A stretch of DNA of 64,000 nt from contig NZ_PDWR01000005.1 of NCBI RefSeq assembly GCF_010211755.1, forward strand, positions 1-64,000. The letters run 5' to 3'. The notes beneath the pieces were generated by a model that did no database searches, had not been told where the DNA came from, and saw nothing but the letters and a program-made list of their open reading frames with translations. This stretch comes from Pseudoxanthomonas sangjuensis. Lineage in GTDB: Bacteria; Pseudomonadota; Gammaproteobacteria; Xanthomonadales; Xanthomonadaceae. The translations under genes and the position numbers were made by a program. Shown here one piece after another: positions 7,783 through 16,879 of the stretch (position 1 is the stretch's first letter; every line of letters begins with the position of its first letter).

Positions 7783-8322
7783 ATGAGCGACGCCGACACT
7801 TTCCGTTTGTTCTCCGACTACAACCGCTGGATGAACGGCAAGCTCTACGACGCAGCCGCCGCGTTGCCGCACGCGGAACTGATGGCGGACCGCGGCGCGT
7901 TCTTCCGTTCGATCTTCGCCACGCTGAGCCACCTGGTCGTCGCCGACACGATCTGGCTCAAGCGCTTCCGCCAGCACCCCTCCGGCGGCGTGCTGGAACC
8001 GCTGGACGCGATCCCGGCGCCGGTCGCGTTGAACGAGTTGCCGTTCGCCGAGTTGCCGGCGCTGCGCGAACGCCGCGACTGGCTCGACGCGCGCATCGCC
8101 GGCTGGACGGCGATGCTGGACGAAACGGCATTGGCCGTGCCGCTGGAATACGCCAACACCCGCGGCGAGCGTTTCCGCCGTCCGCTCGCCGGCCTGCTGC
8201 TGCACTTCTTCAACCACCAGACCCACCACCGCGGGCAGGCGACCACGCTGTTCCACCAGGCCGGCATCGACGTCGGCGTCACCGACCTGCACACGCTGGT
8301 GCCGCACCTGCGCGACGCCTGA
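7783..8322 (+). CDS. DinB-family putative metal-dependent protein
   Basis: The 179-residue protein has the DinB/YfiT four-helix fold signature. It has an N-terminal YNRWMNGKLY helix, H50 in TLSHLVVADTIW, and the terminal HFFNHQTHHRGQ with H145 and H149. These three His form the usual metal-binding triad. DinB-like proteins include thiol-dependent transferases and many of unknown substrate; nothing here tells which. It is not the DNA polymerase IV also called DinB. It is the last gene of the small run beginning at 7185. Confidence 0.85.
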   Translation: MSDADTFRLFSDYNRWMNGKLYDAAAALPHAELMADRGAFFRSIFATLSHLVVADTIWLKRFRQHPSGGVLEPLDAIPAPVALNELPFAELPALRERRDWLDARIAGWTAMLDETALAVPLEYANTRGERFRRPLAGLLLHFFNHQTHHRGQATTLFHQAGIDVGVTDLHTLVPHLRDA

Positions 8323-8381
8323 AACCGCAGCGCAAAGCGAAGCCCGGTAGAATTCCCCGGATTCCCGTTCCGGTCCCCGCC

Positions 8382-9263
8382 ATGCGCCCGATCCTCCTGC
8401 TCGCCTGCGCCGCGCTTGCCCTGGGCGCGTGCAAGTCCGCTTCGTTCACCGCGCCCGCCGCCGCACCGGCCGCCACCGGCCCGGTCGGGCCCGCCGCGCC
8501 GACCGCGCCGGCCGACGACAACCTCAACGCGGTGCTCTGGGTGCAGACCGCGGTCGAATACAGGGCGCTCAGCGAACAGGCCTACCGCGCCGCCGCCGAC
8601 CGGCTGGACCAGGCGCTGAAGGAAAGGAACTGGGACGCGCTGGTACCGGAAGAGCGCGCCAACGCCGCCACCGGCTTGAAACCGGCGGTGGTGCTCGACG
8701 TCGACGAAACCGTGCTCGACAACTCGCCGTACCAGGCGCGGCTGATCCGCGACGGCAAGTCCTACGACGACGCGACCTGGGACCTGTGGGTCGCCGAGAA
8801 GAAGGCGAAGGCGGTGCCGGGCGTGGTCGATTTCGCCAAAGCCGCCACCGCGAAGGGCGTGACCCTGGTGTACATCTCCAACCGCGCCGTGCACCTGAAG
8901 GAAGCGACGCTGGCCAACCTGCGCGCGGTCGGCCTGCCGGTGGCCGGCGACGACGTCTTCCTCGGCCTCGGCACCGTGGTCGAAGGCTGCACCCAGCCCA
9001 AGGCGAGCGAAAAGAACTGCCGCCGCCAGCTGGCCGGCCGCAAGTACCGCGTGCTGATGCAGTTCGGCGACCAGCTGGGCGACTTCGTGCAGGTGAAGGA
9101 CAACAGCGCGGCGGGCCACGCCGCGCTGTACGACGAATATGCCGACTGGTTCGGCGAACGCTGGTTCATGCTGCCGAACCCGACCTACGGCGCGTGGGAA
9201 ACCCGCTACAGGGGCGAGGCGCGCCGCCAGGCCAAGCGCGACGCGCTGGACGTGGCGGAATGA
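8382..9263 (+). CDS. Outer-membrane lipoprotein acid phosphatase, e(P4) family
   Basis: The 293-residue protein has a lipobox LGAC (C17), so it is lipidated. The HAD motif [10 protein letters not shown] (nucleophile D106, acid D108) follows a Pro/Ala-rich linker. Class C acid phosphatases of the Haemophilus e(P4) type dephosphorylate nucleotides such as NMN or 5'-AMP at the outer membrane. The later YISNR (motif II) and the FGDQLGDF (motif III/IV) segments are also present. Its stop overlaps the pyrF start (ATGA), so it is translationally coupled to pyrF. The pairing of nucleotide salvage with pyrimidine synthesis is suggestive. Confidence 0.9.
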   Translation: MRPILLLACAALALGACKSASFTAPAAAPAATGPVGPAAPTAPADDNLNAVLWVQTAVEYRALSEQAYRAAADRLDQALKERNWDALVPEERANAATGLKPAVVLDVDETVLDNSPYQARLIRDGKSYDDATWDLWVAEKKAKAVPGVVDFAKAATAKGVTLVYISNRAVHLKEATLANLRAVGLPVAGDDVFLGLGTVVEGCTQPKASEKNCRRQLAGRKYRVLMQFGDQLGDFVQVKDNSAAGHAALYDEYADWFGERWFMLPNPTYGAWETRYRGEARRQAKRDALDVAE

Positions 9264-9979
9264 GCCGCGTGCCGCTGCAACTGGGTCCGCGCGAACGGCT
9301 GATCTTCGCGCTGGATGCGCCGGACCGCGCCGAGGCGATCGCGTGGATCGACCGGCTCGGCGATTCGGTGCGGTTCTACAAGATCGGCATGGAGCTGCTG
9401 GCCTCGGGCGACTACTTCGTGGTGCTCGACGAACTGGCCAGGCGCGGCAAGAAGGTGTTCGTCGACCTGAAGTTCTTCGACATCCCCGCCACCGTCGCCG
9501 GCGCGATCCGCGGCCTGTCGCAGTGGCCGGTGACCTTCTGCACGATCCACGGCTGGCACCCGGCGATGATGGAGGCCGCGGCGGCCGCGCGCGGCGGCGA
9601 GCTGCGCCTGCTGGCGGTGACGGTGCTGACCTCGATGGACGGCGGCGACCTGCGGCAGATGGGTATTTCCGCCGAACCGATCGACGCGGTCGTGCAGCGC
9701 GCGCGCGCCGCGCAGGCCGCCGGCATCGACGGGGTGATCTGCTCGGGGCAGGAAGCGGCATCGGTCCGCGCCGCGACCGGCGCCGGCTTCGACATCGTCT
9801 GCCCCGGCATCCGCCCCGGCCCGGCCGGCGACGACCAGAAACGCACGGTCGGCGTGACCGAGGCCTTCGCCCGCGGCGCCGATGCGATCGTGGTCGGCCG
9901 CCCGATCCGGCTGGCGGCCGATCCGCGCGCCGCGGCGGAAGCGGTGCAGGCCGAGATCGCCGGCGCCCTGCGCGGATGA
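9260..9979 (+). CDS. pyrF: Orotidine 5'-phosphate decarboxylase
   Basis: The 239-residue TIM-barrel enzyme converts OMP to UMP, the last step of de novo pyrimidine synthesis. K41 (FYKIGMELL) and the catalytic D-x-K-x-x-D signature (D69, K71, D74 in VDLKFFDIP) are intact. The phosphate loop CPGIRP and the closing VVGRPI are present near the C-terminus. It belongs to the shorter bacterial (group I) type. It overlaps the upstream phosphatase and the downstream regulator by four bases each, so the three genes form one coupled transcription unit. Confidence 0.97.
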   Translation: MSRVPLQLGPRERLIFALDAPDRAEAIAWIDRLGDSVRFYKIGMELLASGDYFVVLDELARRGKKVFVDLKFFDIPATVAGAIRGLSQWPVTFCTIHGWHPAMMEAAAAARGGELRLLAVTVLTSMDGGDLRQMGISAEPIDAVVQRARAAQAAGIDGVICSGQEAASVRAATGAGFDIVCPGIRPGPAGDDQKRTVGVTEAFARGADAIVVGRPIRLAADPRAAAEAVQAEIAGALRG

Positions 9980-10905
9980 ACCGGCAGGCCGACCCGAACC
10001 CGCCTTGCGTGTGGCGCTTCGGCGCGGTCGAGGTCGACGAGCGCGCCGCCACGGTGCAGGTCGCCGGCCAGCCGGCGCAACTGGACTGGACCTGCTTCGC
10101 GATCCTGCTGGCGCTGCTGCACGCGGCCGGTCGCCCGGTCGGCAAGGACGAACTGCTGCAGGCGGGCTGGCCCGGGCGGATCGTGCACGAGAATTCGCTG
10201 GCCAAGGCGATCGGCCGCCTGCGCCAGGCGCTGGGCGACGACGGGTCGGCGCTGGAGACCGTGCATGGCCACGGCTACCGGCTGGCGCCTGCCATCCGCG
10301 CCATCCCGATGCCCGACGCCGGGGAACCGCTCGCGACGGCGGTCAACGCAGGGGCTTCCGATGCGAAGCGGAAATTCCCGCGCCCCGCCCTGTTGCTGGC
10401 CGCAGCCGCGGCCCTCGGCTTGGCGTTCTGGCTGGCCGTCCGCGTGCCGGGCCAACCGCCCGCCGGGAACGCGGCGTCCGCGAAAGCCGCCGCTTCCCTG
10501 CCGCTGCGCACCGAATCGCCCGACACCACCGGCCGCATCCTGTGGGTGGACGACAATCCGGGCAACAACGAAAGGCACCGCCGCCTGTTCGAACAGCGCA
10601 AGATCGCCGTCTACAACGCCACCAACAACGTCGATGCGTTGAGCCTGCTGGCGATGAAACGGTACTCCCTGGTGATTTCCGACATGGGCCGCGGCCGCGG
10701 CCGGGAACCGCTGGCCGGGCTCAAGCTGCTGCAGGAAATGCGCCGGCGCGGCGACCGCACGCCGTTCTACGTGTTCACCTTCGAAGCCCCGGACGACCTG
10801 CGCCGCCTGGTCGCCGAAGCGGGCGGGCAAGGCTTGGCCGACGACCCGCAGGAACTGTACGACCTGGTCCTGCCCCTGTTCGGACCCGCGCCGGCGGCCC
10901 GCTGA
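9976..10905 (+). CDS. Membrane-spanning winged-helix protein with C-terminal receiver-like domain
   Basis: The 309-residue protein has three parts. Residues 12-104 are an OmpR/CadC-type winged-helix DNA-binding domain ([15 protein letters not shown] ... [29 protein letters not shown]). A basic patch (KRKFPR, 131-136) and one membrane helix (137-156) follow. From about residue 186 a receiver-like fold follows: [12 protein letters not shown] (D192, D193), VISDMG (D236 as would-be phosphoacceptor) and YVFTFEA (T268). The usual beta-5 Lys of receivers is missing. By charge the C-terminus would be periplasmic, which is odd for a phosphorylated receiver. It overlaps pyrF by four bases. Target genes are unknown. 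Confidence 0.8.
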   Translation: MNRQADPNPPCVWRFGAVEVDERAATVQVAGQPAQLDWTCFAILLALLHAAGRPVGKDELLQAGWPGRIVHENSLAKAIGRLRQALGDDGSALETVHGHGYRLAPAIRAIPMPDAGEPLATAVNAGASDAKRKFPRPALLLAAAAALGLAFWLAVRVPGQPPAGNAASAKAAASLPLRTESPDTTGRILWVDDNPGNNERHRRLFEQRKIAVYNATNNVDALSLLAMKRYSLVISDMGRGRGREPLAGLKLLQEMRRRGDRTPFYVFTFEAPDDLRRLVAEAGGQGLADDPQELYDLVLPLFGPAPAAR

Positions 10906-11014
10906 GGCAGCCGCACATCCCGGATTCGATCCCGGTCACACAATCAGAATCAAGGACTTGCATTGCAATAATTCAGGTATTGCATCAGCTTGGGCCAGCC
11001 GCTAGGCTTGTCCC

Positions 11015-11105
11015 GTCCGGCCCGTGCCGGAATCGCGCCACAACAATGTCCTCCGGCTTCGGCCGGTTATTCGGGGGCCGGGCCAAAAGCGCCGGCCCCT
11101 TTTTT
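11015..11105 (+). ncRNA. Candidate small RNA of three hairpins
   Basis: Downstream of a plausible promoter are CCGGC-ccgt-GCCGG (11017-11030), then CCGGC-TTCG-GCCGG (11053-11066, a classic C-UUCG-G tetraloop), then the intrinsic terminator. Three hairpins in about 90 bases ending in a U-run is the layout of a bacterial trans-acting small RNA. The alternative is that this is only the 3' untranslated end of the pyrF unit. Confidence 0.4.
11074..11105 (+). terminator. Intrinsic terminator
   Basis: GGGGCCGG (11074-11081) pairs with CCGGCCCC (11092-11099), followed by six T. The stem is GC-only and the T-run is perfect. It ends either the phosphatase-pyrF-regulator transcript or a separate small RNA. 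Confidence 0.85.
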
Positions 11106-11230
11106 GTCGCCGCCATCCACGGCGGGCATCCGCCGGCCATCGCCGGCGCGGCGCCGAGTCGTGCCCGCCCCGCCCGCAGACCGTGCCGCCGTTCCTTGTG
11201 CGGCGGCGATGCTGCGGCCAAGATTCGGGC

Positions 11231-12196
11231 ATGGGGAAATCCGTGCCGCACAAGCGGGGGCCGGGCGGTATCGGGGCCGCCGTCGCCGTCCTGCTCGCCG
11301 TCGCCGTCGCACTGGCTGCCTGCAAGCCGCAGCCGGCGGCGACGCCAGCCGAACTGCCCGGCGCCGCCAGCGAACCGGCCAGCGCGGTGCGCAGGCTGGC
11401 GCAGCGCCTGCACGACAACGACCTGGTCGGCTTCGCCACCGCCGCGGTGCCGGCCTCCGAATACGTGCGCCTCCGGGCCGCGTGGCGCGACAGCGGCAGC
11501 CGCTGGCCGCTGACCCTGCTGCCGCTCGACGACCAGTTGCTGCCGTTGCTGAAGACTCTGTCGGCGCCGGAGGCGGAAACGCGGCTCAAGCGCGGCTACG
11601 ACCTGCAGTTGGCCAACCAGAACCGCGACCTGCGCGACGCGGCGCGCAACCTCGGCCTGTTCGGCGTGAAGTACGTGCAGGAACGCGACGAATACACCGA
11701 GGAAGAGCGCCGCCACTACGCGCAGGCGATCGCCGCGCTGAGCGCCTGGGGCCAGCAGGCGCCGCTGGGCGACCCGAAGCGCGCGCACGCGACGATCGAC
11801 CGGCTGTGCGCGGCCGCGCGCCGCACCGGCATCGACAACGACGAAACCCTGCGCACGCTGGGCATGGAACAGAGCCTGCGGCGGCTGGCGCCGTTCTTCG
11901 CCGAGATCAAGGCGGTGCTGGACGACAGCTACGGGTTGCCGCTGGACCAGGCGCTGACGGACCTGCGCAGCGGCCTGGTCGCCGAACTCGGCGAGCACGC
12001 GCAGGTGCAGGTGCGCTACCCGCTCGCCGGCAAGGAAATCGACACCGTCGTCGACCTCGAACGCCGCTACGGCCGCTGGTACCTGGCCGGCTACCTGCGC
12101 GATGCGGAGAAGATCCTCGCCGCGATCCCGCCGCCGCCGCCGGAGGAAGCGGCCCCGGAACCGGCGGGCGCCGCCGCGACCAGGCCCGCCGACTGA
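11231..12196 (+). CDS. Lipoprotein of unknown function
   Basis: The 321-residue protein has a long N-terminal hydrophobic segment ending in the lipobox ALAAC (C31). The mature part is largely alpha-helical and charged (for example QNRDLRDAARNLGLFGVKYVQERDEY). It closes with a beta-like stretch VRYPLAGKEIDTVVDLERRYGRWYL and a Pro-rich tail. I recognise no named family. The ATG at 11231 is chosen because it gives a normal lipoprotein signal; an in-frame ATG at 11024 would add a long Arg-rich extension. The gap to plsB is 49 bases, so they may be co-transcribed. Confidence 0.7.
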   Translation: MGKSVPHKRGPGGIGAAVAVLLAVAVALAACKPQPAATPAELPGAASEPASAVRRLAQRLHDNDLVGFATAAVPASEYVRLRAAWRDSGSRWPLTLLPLDDQLLPLLKTLSAPEAETRLKRGYDLQLANQNRDLRDAARNLGLFGVKYVQERDEYTEEERRHYAQAIAALSAWGQQAPLGDPKRAHATIDRLCAAARRTGIDNDETLRTLGMEQSLRRLAPFFAEIKAVLDDSYGLPLDQALTDLRSGLVAELGEHAQVQVRYPLAGKEIDTVVDLERRYGRWYLAGYLRDAEKILAAIPPPPPEEAAPEPAGAAATRPAD

Positions 12197-12245
12197 TCCG
12201 GCCGCCGGCGCCTGCCCCCGGGAACGGCTGGGCCATAATGTCCCG

Positions 12246-14843
12246 ATGCCCGAACAGAATCCGCTGCCGTTCCCCGATTCCCCCGCGCCGGCCGAGCCGA
12301 CGCCGCAGCCCCCGGCCCCGGAGCACCGCCCGCCGCGCCCGGTACGGCGGCCGCTGTGGGCGCGGCTGCTGGGCCGGATGGCGGACCCGTGGCTGAGCCT
12401 GCGCATCGAGCCGGAGCTGCCGGCCGAGCTGGTCGACGGCCGCCCGGTCTGCTACGTGCTGGAGAACTACGGCCTGTCCAATGCGCTGATCCTGGACCGG
12501 GCCTGCCGCGAAGCCGGCCTGCCGCCGCCGCTGGCGCCGCTGCCCGGCGACCCGGCCGGGCGCAAGCGCGCCTACGTGGCGCTGTCGCGGCGCAACGTCG
12601 GCCCGCCGCTGCCGGACGGCAGCAGCGCCTCGCCGAAGAGCCATTCCGGCTCGCTGGCCAAGCTGCTGCAGGCGCACCGCGCCGACCCGGCGCTGGACGT
12701 GCAGCTGGTGCCGGTGTCGATCTTCGTCGGTCGCGCCCCGGACCGGCAGAGCGGCTGGTTCTCGGTGCTGTTCTCGGAAAACTGGGTCATCGTCGGCCGC
12801 TTCCGCCGCCTGCTGGCGATCCTGCTCAACGGCCGCCACACCATCGTCCGCTTCTCCGCGCCGGTATCGCTGCGCGAAAGCGTCGACGAGGGCCTGGAGC
12901 CCGAACGCACCGTGCGCAAGCTGTCGCGCGTGCTGCGCACCCACTTCCACCGCATCCGCGAGGCGGTGATCGGCCCCGACCTGTCGACCCGGCGCCTGCT
13001 GGTCGACCAGGTGCTGGCCGCCGAGCCGGTCCGGGAAGCGATCGCCGACGAGGCGCGGCGCAGCAAGTCCAGGCCCGAGGACGCCTGGAAGAAGGCGCAG
13101 GCCTACGCCTGGGAGGTCGCCGCCGACTATTCGAACCCGGTGGTGCGCTCGGCCAGCTTCCTGCTGACCCACGTCTGGAACCGCATCTACGCCGGCGTGC
13201 TGGTCCACCACCTCGACAAGCTGAAGGAAGCCGCGCCCGGCCACGAAGTGGTGTACGTGCCGTCGCACCGCAGCCACATGGACTACCTGCTGCTGTCGTA
13301 CCTGCTGTACGAACGCGGCATCGTGCCGCCGCACATCGCCGCCGGCATCAACCTCAACCTGCCGGTGATCGGCACCATCCTGCGCAAGGGCGGCGCGTTC
13401 TTCCTGCGCCGCAGCTTCCGCGGCAACCCGCTGTACTCGGCGGTGTTCTCCGAATACGTGGCGCAGCTGGTGTCCGGCGGCTACTCGATGGAGTACTTCA
13501 TCGAGGGCGGGCGCTCGCGCACCGGCCGCCTGCTGCCGCCGAAGGGCGGCATGATCGCGATGACCGTGCGCGCGTTCCTGCGCCAGCCGAAGAAGCCCGT
13601 CTTGTTCCAACCCGTTTACATCGGCTACGAGAAGGTGATGGAAGCCCGCAGCTACCTCGACGAGCTGGGCGGCCGGCCGAAGGAGAAGGAGTCGATCTGG
13701 GCGCTGCTGTGGGGCATCCCGAAGGTGCTGCGCAGCAACTTCGGCCAGGTGGTGGTGAACTTCGGCGAGCCGATCGCGCTGACCGCCATGCTCGCCGAAC
13801 ACGCGCCCGGCTGGGACGGCAAGCCGGTGTCCGAGGACGAGAAACCGGCGTGGCTGTCCGACACCGTCGACGCGCTGGCGTTGCGCATCAACACCAACAT
13901 CAACCGCGCCGCCGACGTCAACCCGATCAACCTGCTGGCGCTGGCGCTGCTGTCGACGCCGAAGCACGCGATGGGCGAGGCCGACCTGGTCGCGCAGATC
14001 GAACTGTGCAAGCACCTGCTGGCCGACCTGCCGTATTCCGACCGCGTCACCGTCACCCCGCATACGCCGGAGCGGATCATCGCCCACGGCCTGGAGATCG
14101 GCGTGCTGCAGCGGATTTCGCACCCGCTCGGCGACGTGCTCGACGTGGTCGACGAAGACACCGCGGTGCTGATGAGCTACTACCGCAACAACGTGCTGCA
14201 CCTGTTCACCACGTCGTCGTGGATCGCCTGCTGCTTCCAGAACAACCGGCGCATGGCCCGCAACCGGCTGCAGTCGCTGGGCAGGTCGCTGTATCCGTTC
14301 CTGCAGGCCGAGCTGTTCCTGCCGTGGAGCGAGGACGAATTCGCCGAGCGCATCGACCGCACCGTCGAGGTGTTCATCCGCGAAGGGCTGCTGGAACAGG
14401 TCAGCGAGGACGACGGCGGCATCCTCGCGCGCAACGCCGGGCAGACCGACGAGGTATTCCGCCTGCGCGCGATCGGCCATTCGCTGCAGCAGGCGTTCGA
14501 GCGCTACTACATCGCGATCAGCGTGCTGGCCAAGAACGGCCCCGGCACGCTCGGCGCGGCCGAGCTGGAAAGCCTGTGCCAGCAGGCCGCGCAGCGGCTC
14601 AGCCTGCTGTACGCGCCGGCGGCGCCGGAGTTCTTCGACAGGACCCTGTTCCGCGGCTTCATCCAGAAACTGCGCGAGCTGCGCCTGGTGTGGCCGGACG
14701 AGAACAGCAAGCTGTTGTTCGACGAACGCCTCGACGCGTGGGCGCGCGACGCCAAGGTCATCCTCGGCCGCGAGCTGCGCCACACCATCGAGCGCGTGAG
14801 CCCGGAAGCGGCGAAGCCGGAAGTGGAACCTCCGTTGGAATAG
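12246..14843 (+). CDS. plsB: Glycerol-3-phosphate 1-O-acyltransferase PlsB
   Basis: The 865-residue inner-membrane enzyme puts the first acyl chain on glycerol-3-phosphate for phospholipid synthesis, using acyl-ACP or acyl-CoA. The acyltransferase motif I is HRSHMD (H341, D346). GGAFFLRRSFRGNPLYS (motif II), FIEGGRSRTGRLLPPKGG (motif III) and the later VLFQPVYIGYEK (motif IV) follow in order. The length is close to E. coli PlsB (about 807), with an extra Pro-rich N-terminus. The ATG at 12246 is the only plausible start before the conserved region. Confidence 0.97.
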   Translation: MPEQNPLPFPDSPAPAEPTPQPPAPEHRPPRPVRRPLWARLLGRMADPWLSLRIEPELPAELVDGRPVCYVLENYGLSNALILDRACREAGLPPPLAPLPGDPAGRKRAYVALSRRNVGPPLPDGSSASPKSHSGSLAKLLQAHRADPALDVQLVPVSIFVGRAPDRQSGWFSVLFSENWVIVGRFRRLLAILLNGRHTIVRFSAPVSLRESVDEGLEPERTVRKLSRVLRTHFHRIREAVIGPDLSTRRLLVDQVLAAEPVREAIADEARRSKSRPEDAWKKAQAYAWEVAADYSNPVVRSASFLLTHVWNRIYAGVLVHHLDKLKEAAPGHEVVYVPSHRSHMDYLLLSYLLYERGIVPPHIAAGINLNLPVIGTILRKGGAFFLRRSFRGNPLYSAVFSEYVAQLVSGGYSMEYFIEGGRSRTGRLLPPKGGMIAMTVRAFLRQPKKPVLFQPVYIGYEKVMEARSYLDELGGRPKEKESIWALLWGIPKVLRSNFGQVVVNFGEPIALTAMLAEHAPGWDGKPVSEDEKPAWLSDTVDALALRINTNINRAADVNPINLLALALLSTPKHAMGEADLVAQIELCKHLLADLPYSDRVTVTPHTPERIIAHGLEIGVLQRISHPLGDVLDVVDEDTAVLMSYYRNNVLHLFTTSSWIACCFQNNRRMARNRLQSLGRSLYPFLQAELFLPWSEDEFAERIDRTVEVFIREGLLEQVSEDDGGILARNAGQTDEVFRLRAIGHSLQQAFERYYIAISVLAKNGPGTLGAAELESLCQQAAQRLSLLYAPAAPEFFDRTLFRGFIQKLRELRLVWPDENSKLLFDERLDAWARDAKVILGRELRHTIERVSPEAAKPEVEPPLE

Positions 14844-14931
14844 CCCCGCCTGGCTACCTATACTTGCCGCGCGGCATGCCGACGGCTGCCGCATGGGGAA
14901 ATTCCAACAACCATTCCGGGGGATGTTCTAG

Positions 14932-15903
14932 ATGCGAATCGCCTGTTTCGCGCGCCTGTCCGCGTGCGCAATCCTGCTTGCCCTGCTGACAGCCTGTGCG
15001 CCGTCTTCGTATGCCGTGCGCAATCCGGCGCCGTCCGGCCTGATATTCGACGGCACTGCGCAGGCAACGACAACGACGCTCAACGTGGTCGACAGCCGCA
15101 CCGGCAACGACCGCGTGTTTTCCAGCGGCGTGTTGCCGGCGGCGTTGACGGTGGATGGCGCGCCCGTCGAGGCCTACGCCTACCTGACCCGCAACCTGCA
15201 GGCGGAACTGGCCTCGCGCGGCGTCGACACCGAAGTGAAGAACGCGACCGGCGTCCTGCCGCAGCTGGACCTGAAGTCCTTCCGCATGCAGAACCACCGC
15301 ACCAACGCCTACAGCCCGTTCGTGACCTTCACGTTCCTCAGCGGCGACCTCGTCACCGACGAAGGCGCGCATCGCCTGGGGGTGTTCGTCAAGCGCGGCA
15401 AGGTCCCGGTCTGGAGCTTCAACGAGGTGATCGAGCCGACCCTCAACGAGCCCCTGTCGCTCGCGATCAAGGAACTCGCGGCCAAGATCGCGGGCCGCCT
15501 GTACGGCGCGCGCAGCAGCGATGCCGAAGTCGACCGCCTGGCCGCCAAGCTGTCCACCCGCGGCGACAACAGCTACCTCGATGTGTATGCACTGGGTTTC
15601 ACCAACAATCCCAAGGCCATCGCTACCGTGCAGGCGCTGACCAAGGATCCCGACGAATACGTCCGTATCGCCGCCATCTCCTCGCTGGGCACGCTGGGCG
15701 CCAGCGACCAGCTGCCCCTGCTGGAGTCGATCTACCGCGACGGCAACATGTGGCAGGACCGGGCAATGGCGCTGAAGGCCATCGGGGATCTCGACACCGC
15801 CGAGGCACGCGCCTTCTTGTCCGAACAGCTCGCCGGCCTGAAGGCCGCGCCCGCCAGCAACGAGACCAACTGGACCCTGCAGGTCATCGGTCTTTACCAG
15901 TAA
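14932..15903 (+). CDS. Lipoprotein with C-terminal HEAT-like repeats
   Basis: The 323-residue protein has a lipobox LLTAC (C22). Residues 30-190 form a domain with beta-like segments (TTTTLNVVDSRTGNDRVFSSG, PFVTFTFLSGDL) of unknown family. The C-terminal third has two HEAT-like repeats (DPDEYVRIAAISSLGTLG and QDRAMALKAIGDLDTAEAR), which usually bind proteins. The start follows GGGGGATG by a few bases. It is monocistronic, and a perfect hairpin follows the stop by 24 bases. It is probably an outer-membrane or periplasm-facing scaffold; its partner is unknown. Confidence 0.7.
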   Translation: MRIACFARLSACAILLALLTACAPSSYAVRNPAPSGLIFDGTAQATTTTLNVVDSRTGNDRVFSSGVLPAALTVDGAPVEAYAYLTRNLQAELASRGVDTEVKNATGVLPQLDLKSFRMQNHRTNAYSPFVTFTFLSGDLVTDEGAHRLGVFVKRGKVPVWSFNEVIEPTLNEPLSLAIKELAAKIAGRLYGARSSDAEVDRLAAKLSTRGDNSYLDVYALGFTNNPKAIATVQALTKDPDEYVRIAAISSLGTLGASDQLPLLESIYRDGNMWQDRAMALKAIGDLDTAEARAFLSEQLAGLKAAPASNETNWTLQVIGLYQ

Positions 15904-15926
15904 CGCACCCGGAATCCGCCCAATCC

Positions 15927-15955
15927 GGAAAGGCCCGCCCAGTGCGGGCCTTTCC
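15927..15955. terminator. Bidirectional terminator hairpin
   Basis: GGAAAGGCCCGC (15927-15938) and GCGGGCCTTTCC (15944-15955) form a perfect 12-pair stem with a CCAGT loop. A/T-rich ends on both sides allow it to end the lipoprotein transcript from the left and the minus-strand gene from the right. Confidence 0.8.
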
Positions 15956-16023
15956 GTGCCTGCCATGGGCTTGCCTGGCAGCGTCGGTCGACCCGGTCCG
16001 GCGACATGGGTGCCGACAGTCCG

Positions 16024-16389
16024 TCACGGCCGCCAGCGCGTATACACCGGGCGGTAGTCCAGCCCGCCGCCATCGATGGCGTCGCGCCAGCCGGCGGGCA
16101 GCGGCCCGTCGACGCGGACGACATCCGCGGACAGCATCGGCGTCAGGTCCCAGCGCGGCGCCAGGTAGGCCTGGAACCGGTCGACGAACCGCTTCCGGTC
16201 GAGCTGCCACTGCGCCCGCGCCGGCAACCGGTACGGGAAGACCGCGGAATAGAAGATGCGCCGCGCCATCGGCTCCTGCACCACGCAGCGCAGCAGCACG
16301 GTCCCGGGCGTCCCCACGCCCGGGTCCCCCACCCGCTCCGGAGCCACGGGCGTCGCCCTGGCCTCGGTCACGTCGTCGTGCGCGTACAT
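16024..16389 (-). CDS. Conserved-looking protein of unknown function
   Basis: The 121-residue product has no signal peptide or membrane helix. The middle (EPMARRIFYSAVFPYRLPARAQWQLDRKRFVDRFQAYLAPRW, in pieces) is rich in Arg and aromatic residues; the rest is low in motifs. I recognise no family. It is accepted as a gene because of its codon bias, its in-frame ATG and the terminator just beyond its 3' end. It is short enough that a chance frame cannot be excluded. Confidence 0.5.
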   Translation of the reverse strand: MYAHDDVTEARATPVAPERVGDPGVGTPGTVLLRCVVQEPMARRIFYSAVFPYRLPARAQWQLDRKRFVDRFQAYLAPRWDLTPMLSADVVRVDGPLPAGWRDAIDGGGLDYRPVYTRWRP

Positions 16390-16609
16390 CGCCCCCCCTT
16401 CGACCCGCCCGGCTCTGCCCGGCCGGCTGGACCGGAATCCAGTTCACCCCAAGCCCGCGCCCCGATTCATTCCCCGTCCCTGAAAACTTCTGAATACTTC
16501 TGAACGCCCGCGGAAGTGCGTCGAAACCGCCTGCCTGCGCGGGCCGCGGCAAGCGCCGCTTCGGGCGAACGCGGGCGGCCGGGCGGATCGCTGCGCGCCG
16601 GGCGACCGG
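16390..16609. other. Intergenic region with a short direct repeat
   Basis: No gene is visible in these 220 bases. ACTTCTGAA occurs twice in a row at about 16486-16505, the only AT-richer patch, and may belong to the promoter of the minus-strand gene ending at 16024. Confidence 0.4.
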
Positions 16610-16831
16610 TCAGGCCGGCTGATCGGGAATGAGGGCGCTCTCGAGCCGGGCGATGCAGTCCTTCAGCCACAGCTTGCGCTTCTTCAGCCGCTTGACCGCC
16701 AGTTCGTCGGCCTGCATGCCGGCGACCAACCGCTCGATTTCCGCATCGAGTTCGCGGTGCTCGAGCTTCAGCTCGGCCAGGCGCTGCGCGATCTCGGCGG
16801 GATTGGTCGGTTCCACGCGGCCAGCATACAC
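16610..16831 (-). CDS. DUF465 (YdcH-type) small coiled-coil protein
   Basis: The 73-residue product is a single charged helical hairpin: [18 protein letters not shown], a short turn, then [22 protein letters not shown]. This is the DUF465 signature (E/H-rich first helix, then [14 protein letters not shown]). The family is widespread and its role is unknown. The GTG at 16831 is used as start; a second GTG five codons on is equally possible, and neither has a clear ribosome-binding site. It diverges from ttcA, with 48 bases between. Confidence 0.85.
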   Translation of the reverse strand: MYAGRVEPTNPAEIAQRLAELKLEHRELDAEIERLVAGMQADELAVKRLKKRKLWLKDCIARLESALIPDQPA

Positions 16832-16879
16832 AAGCCGGGCGCAGGCGCGTCATCGCGCCCGGCTACAATGGCGATCCCG

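Larger units (their letters stand above)
10906..11230. other. Intergenic region with terminator and RNA candidate
   Basis: This 325-base gap has no convincing protein gene. It contains a possible promoter (TTGCAT at 10980-10985, 17-base spacer, TAGGCT at 11003-11008), two small hairpins and a strong terminator (11074-11105). The last 125 bases before the next gene show no obvious feature. Confidence 0.6.

Noticed and set aside
11907-14894. Long minus-strand frame opposite plsB (about 995 codons)
   Set aside because: Same cause: antisense reading of a GC-rich gene. PlsB motifs are complete on the plus strand.
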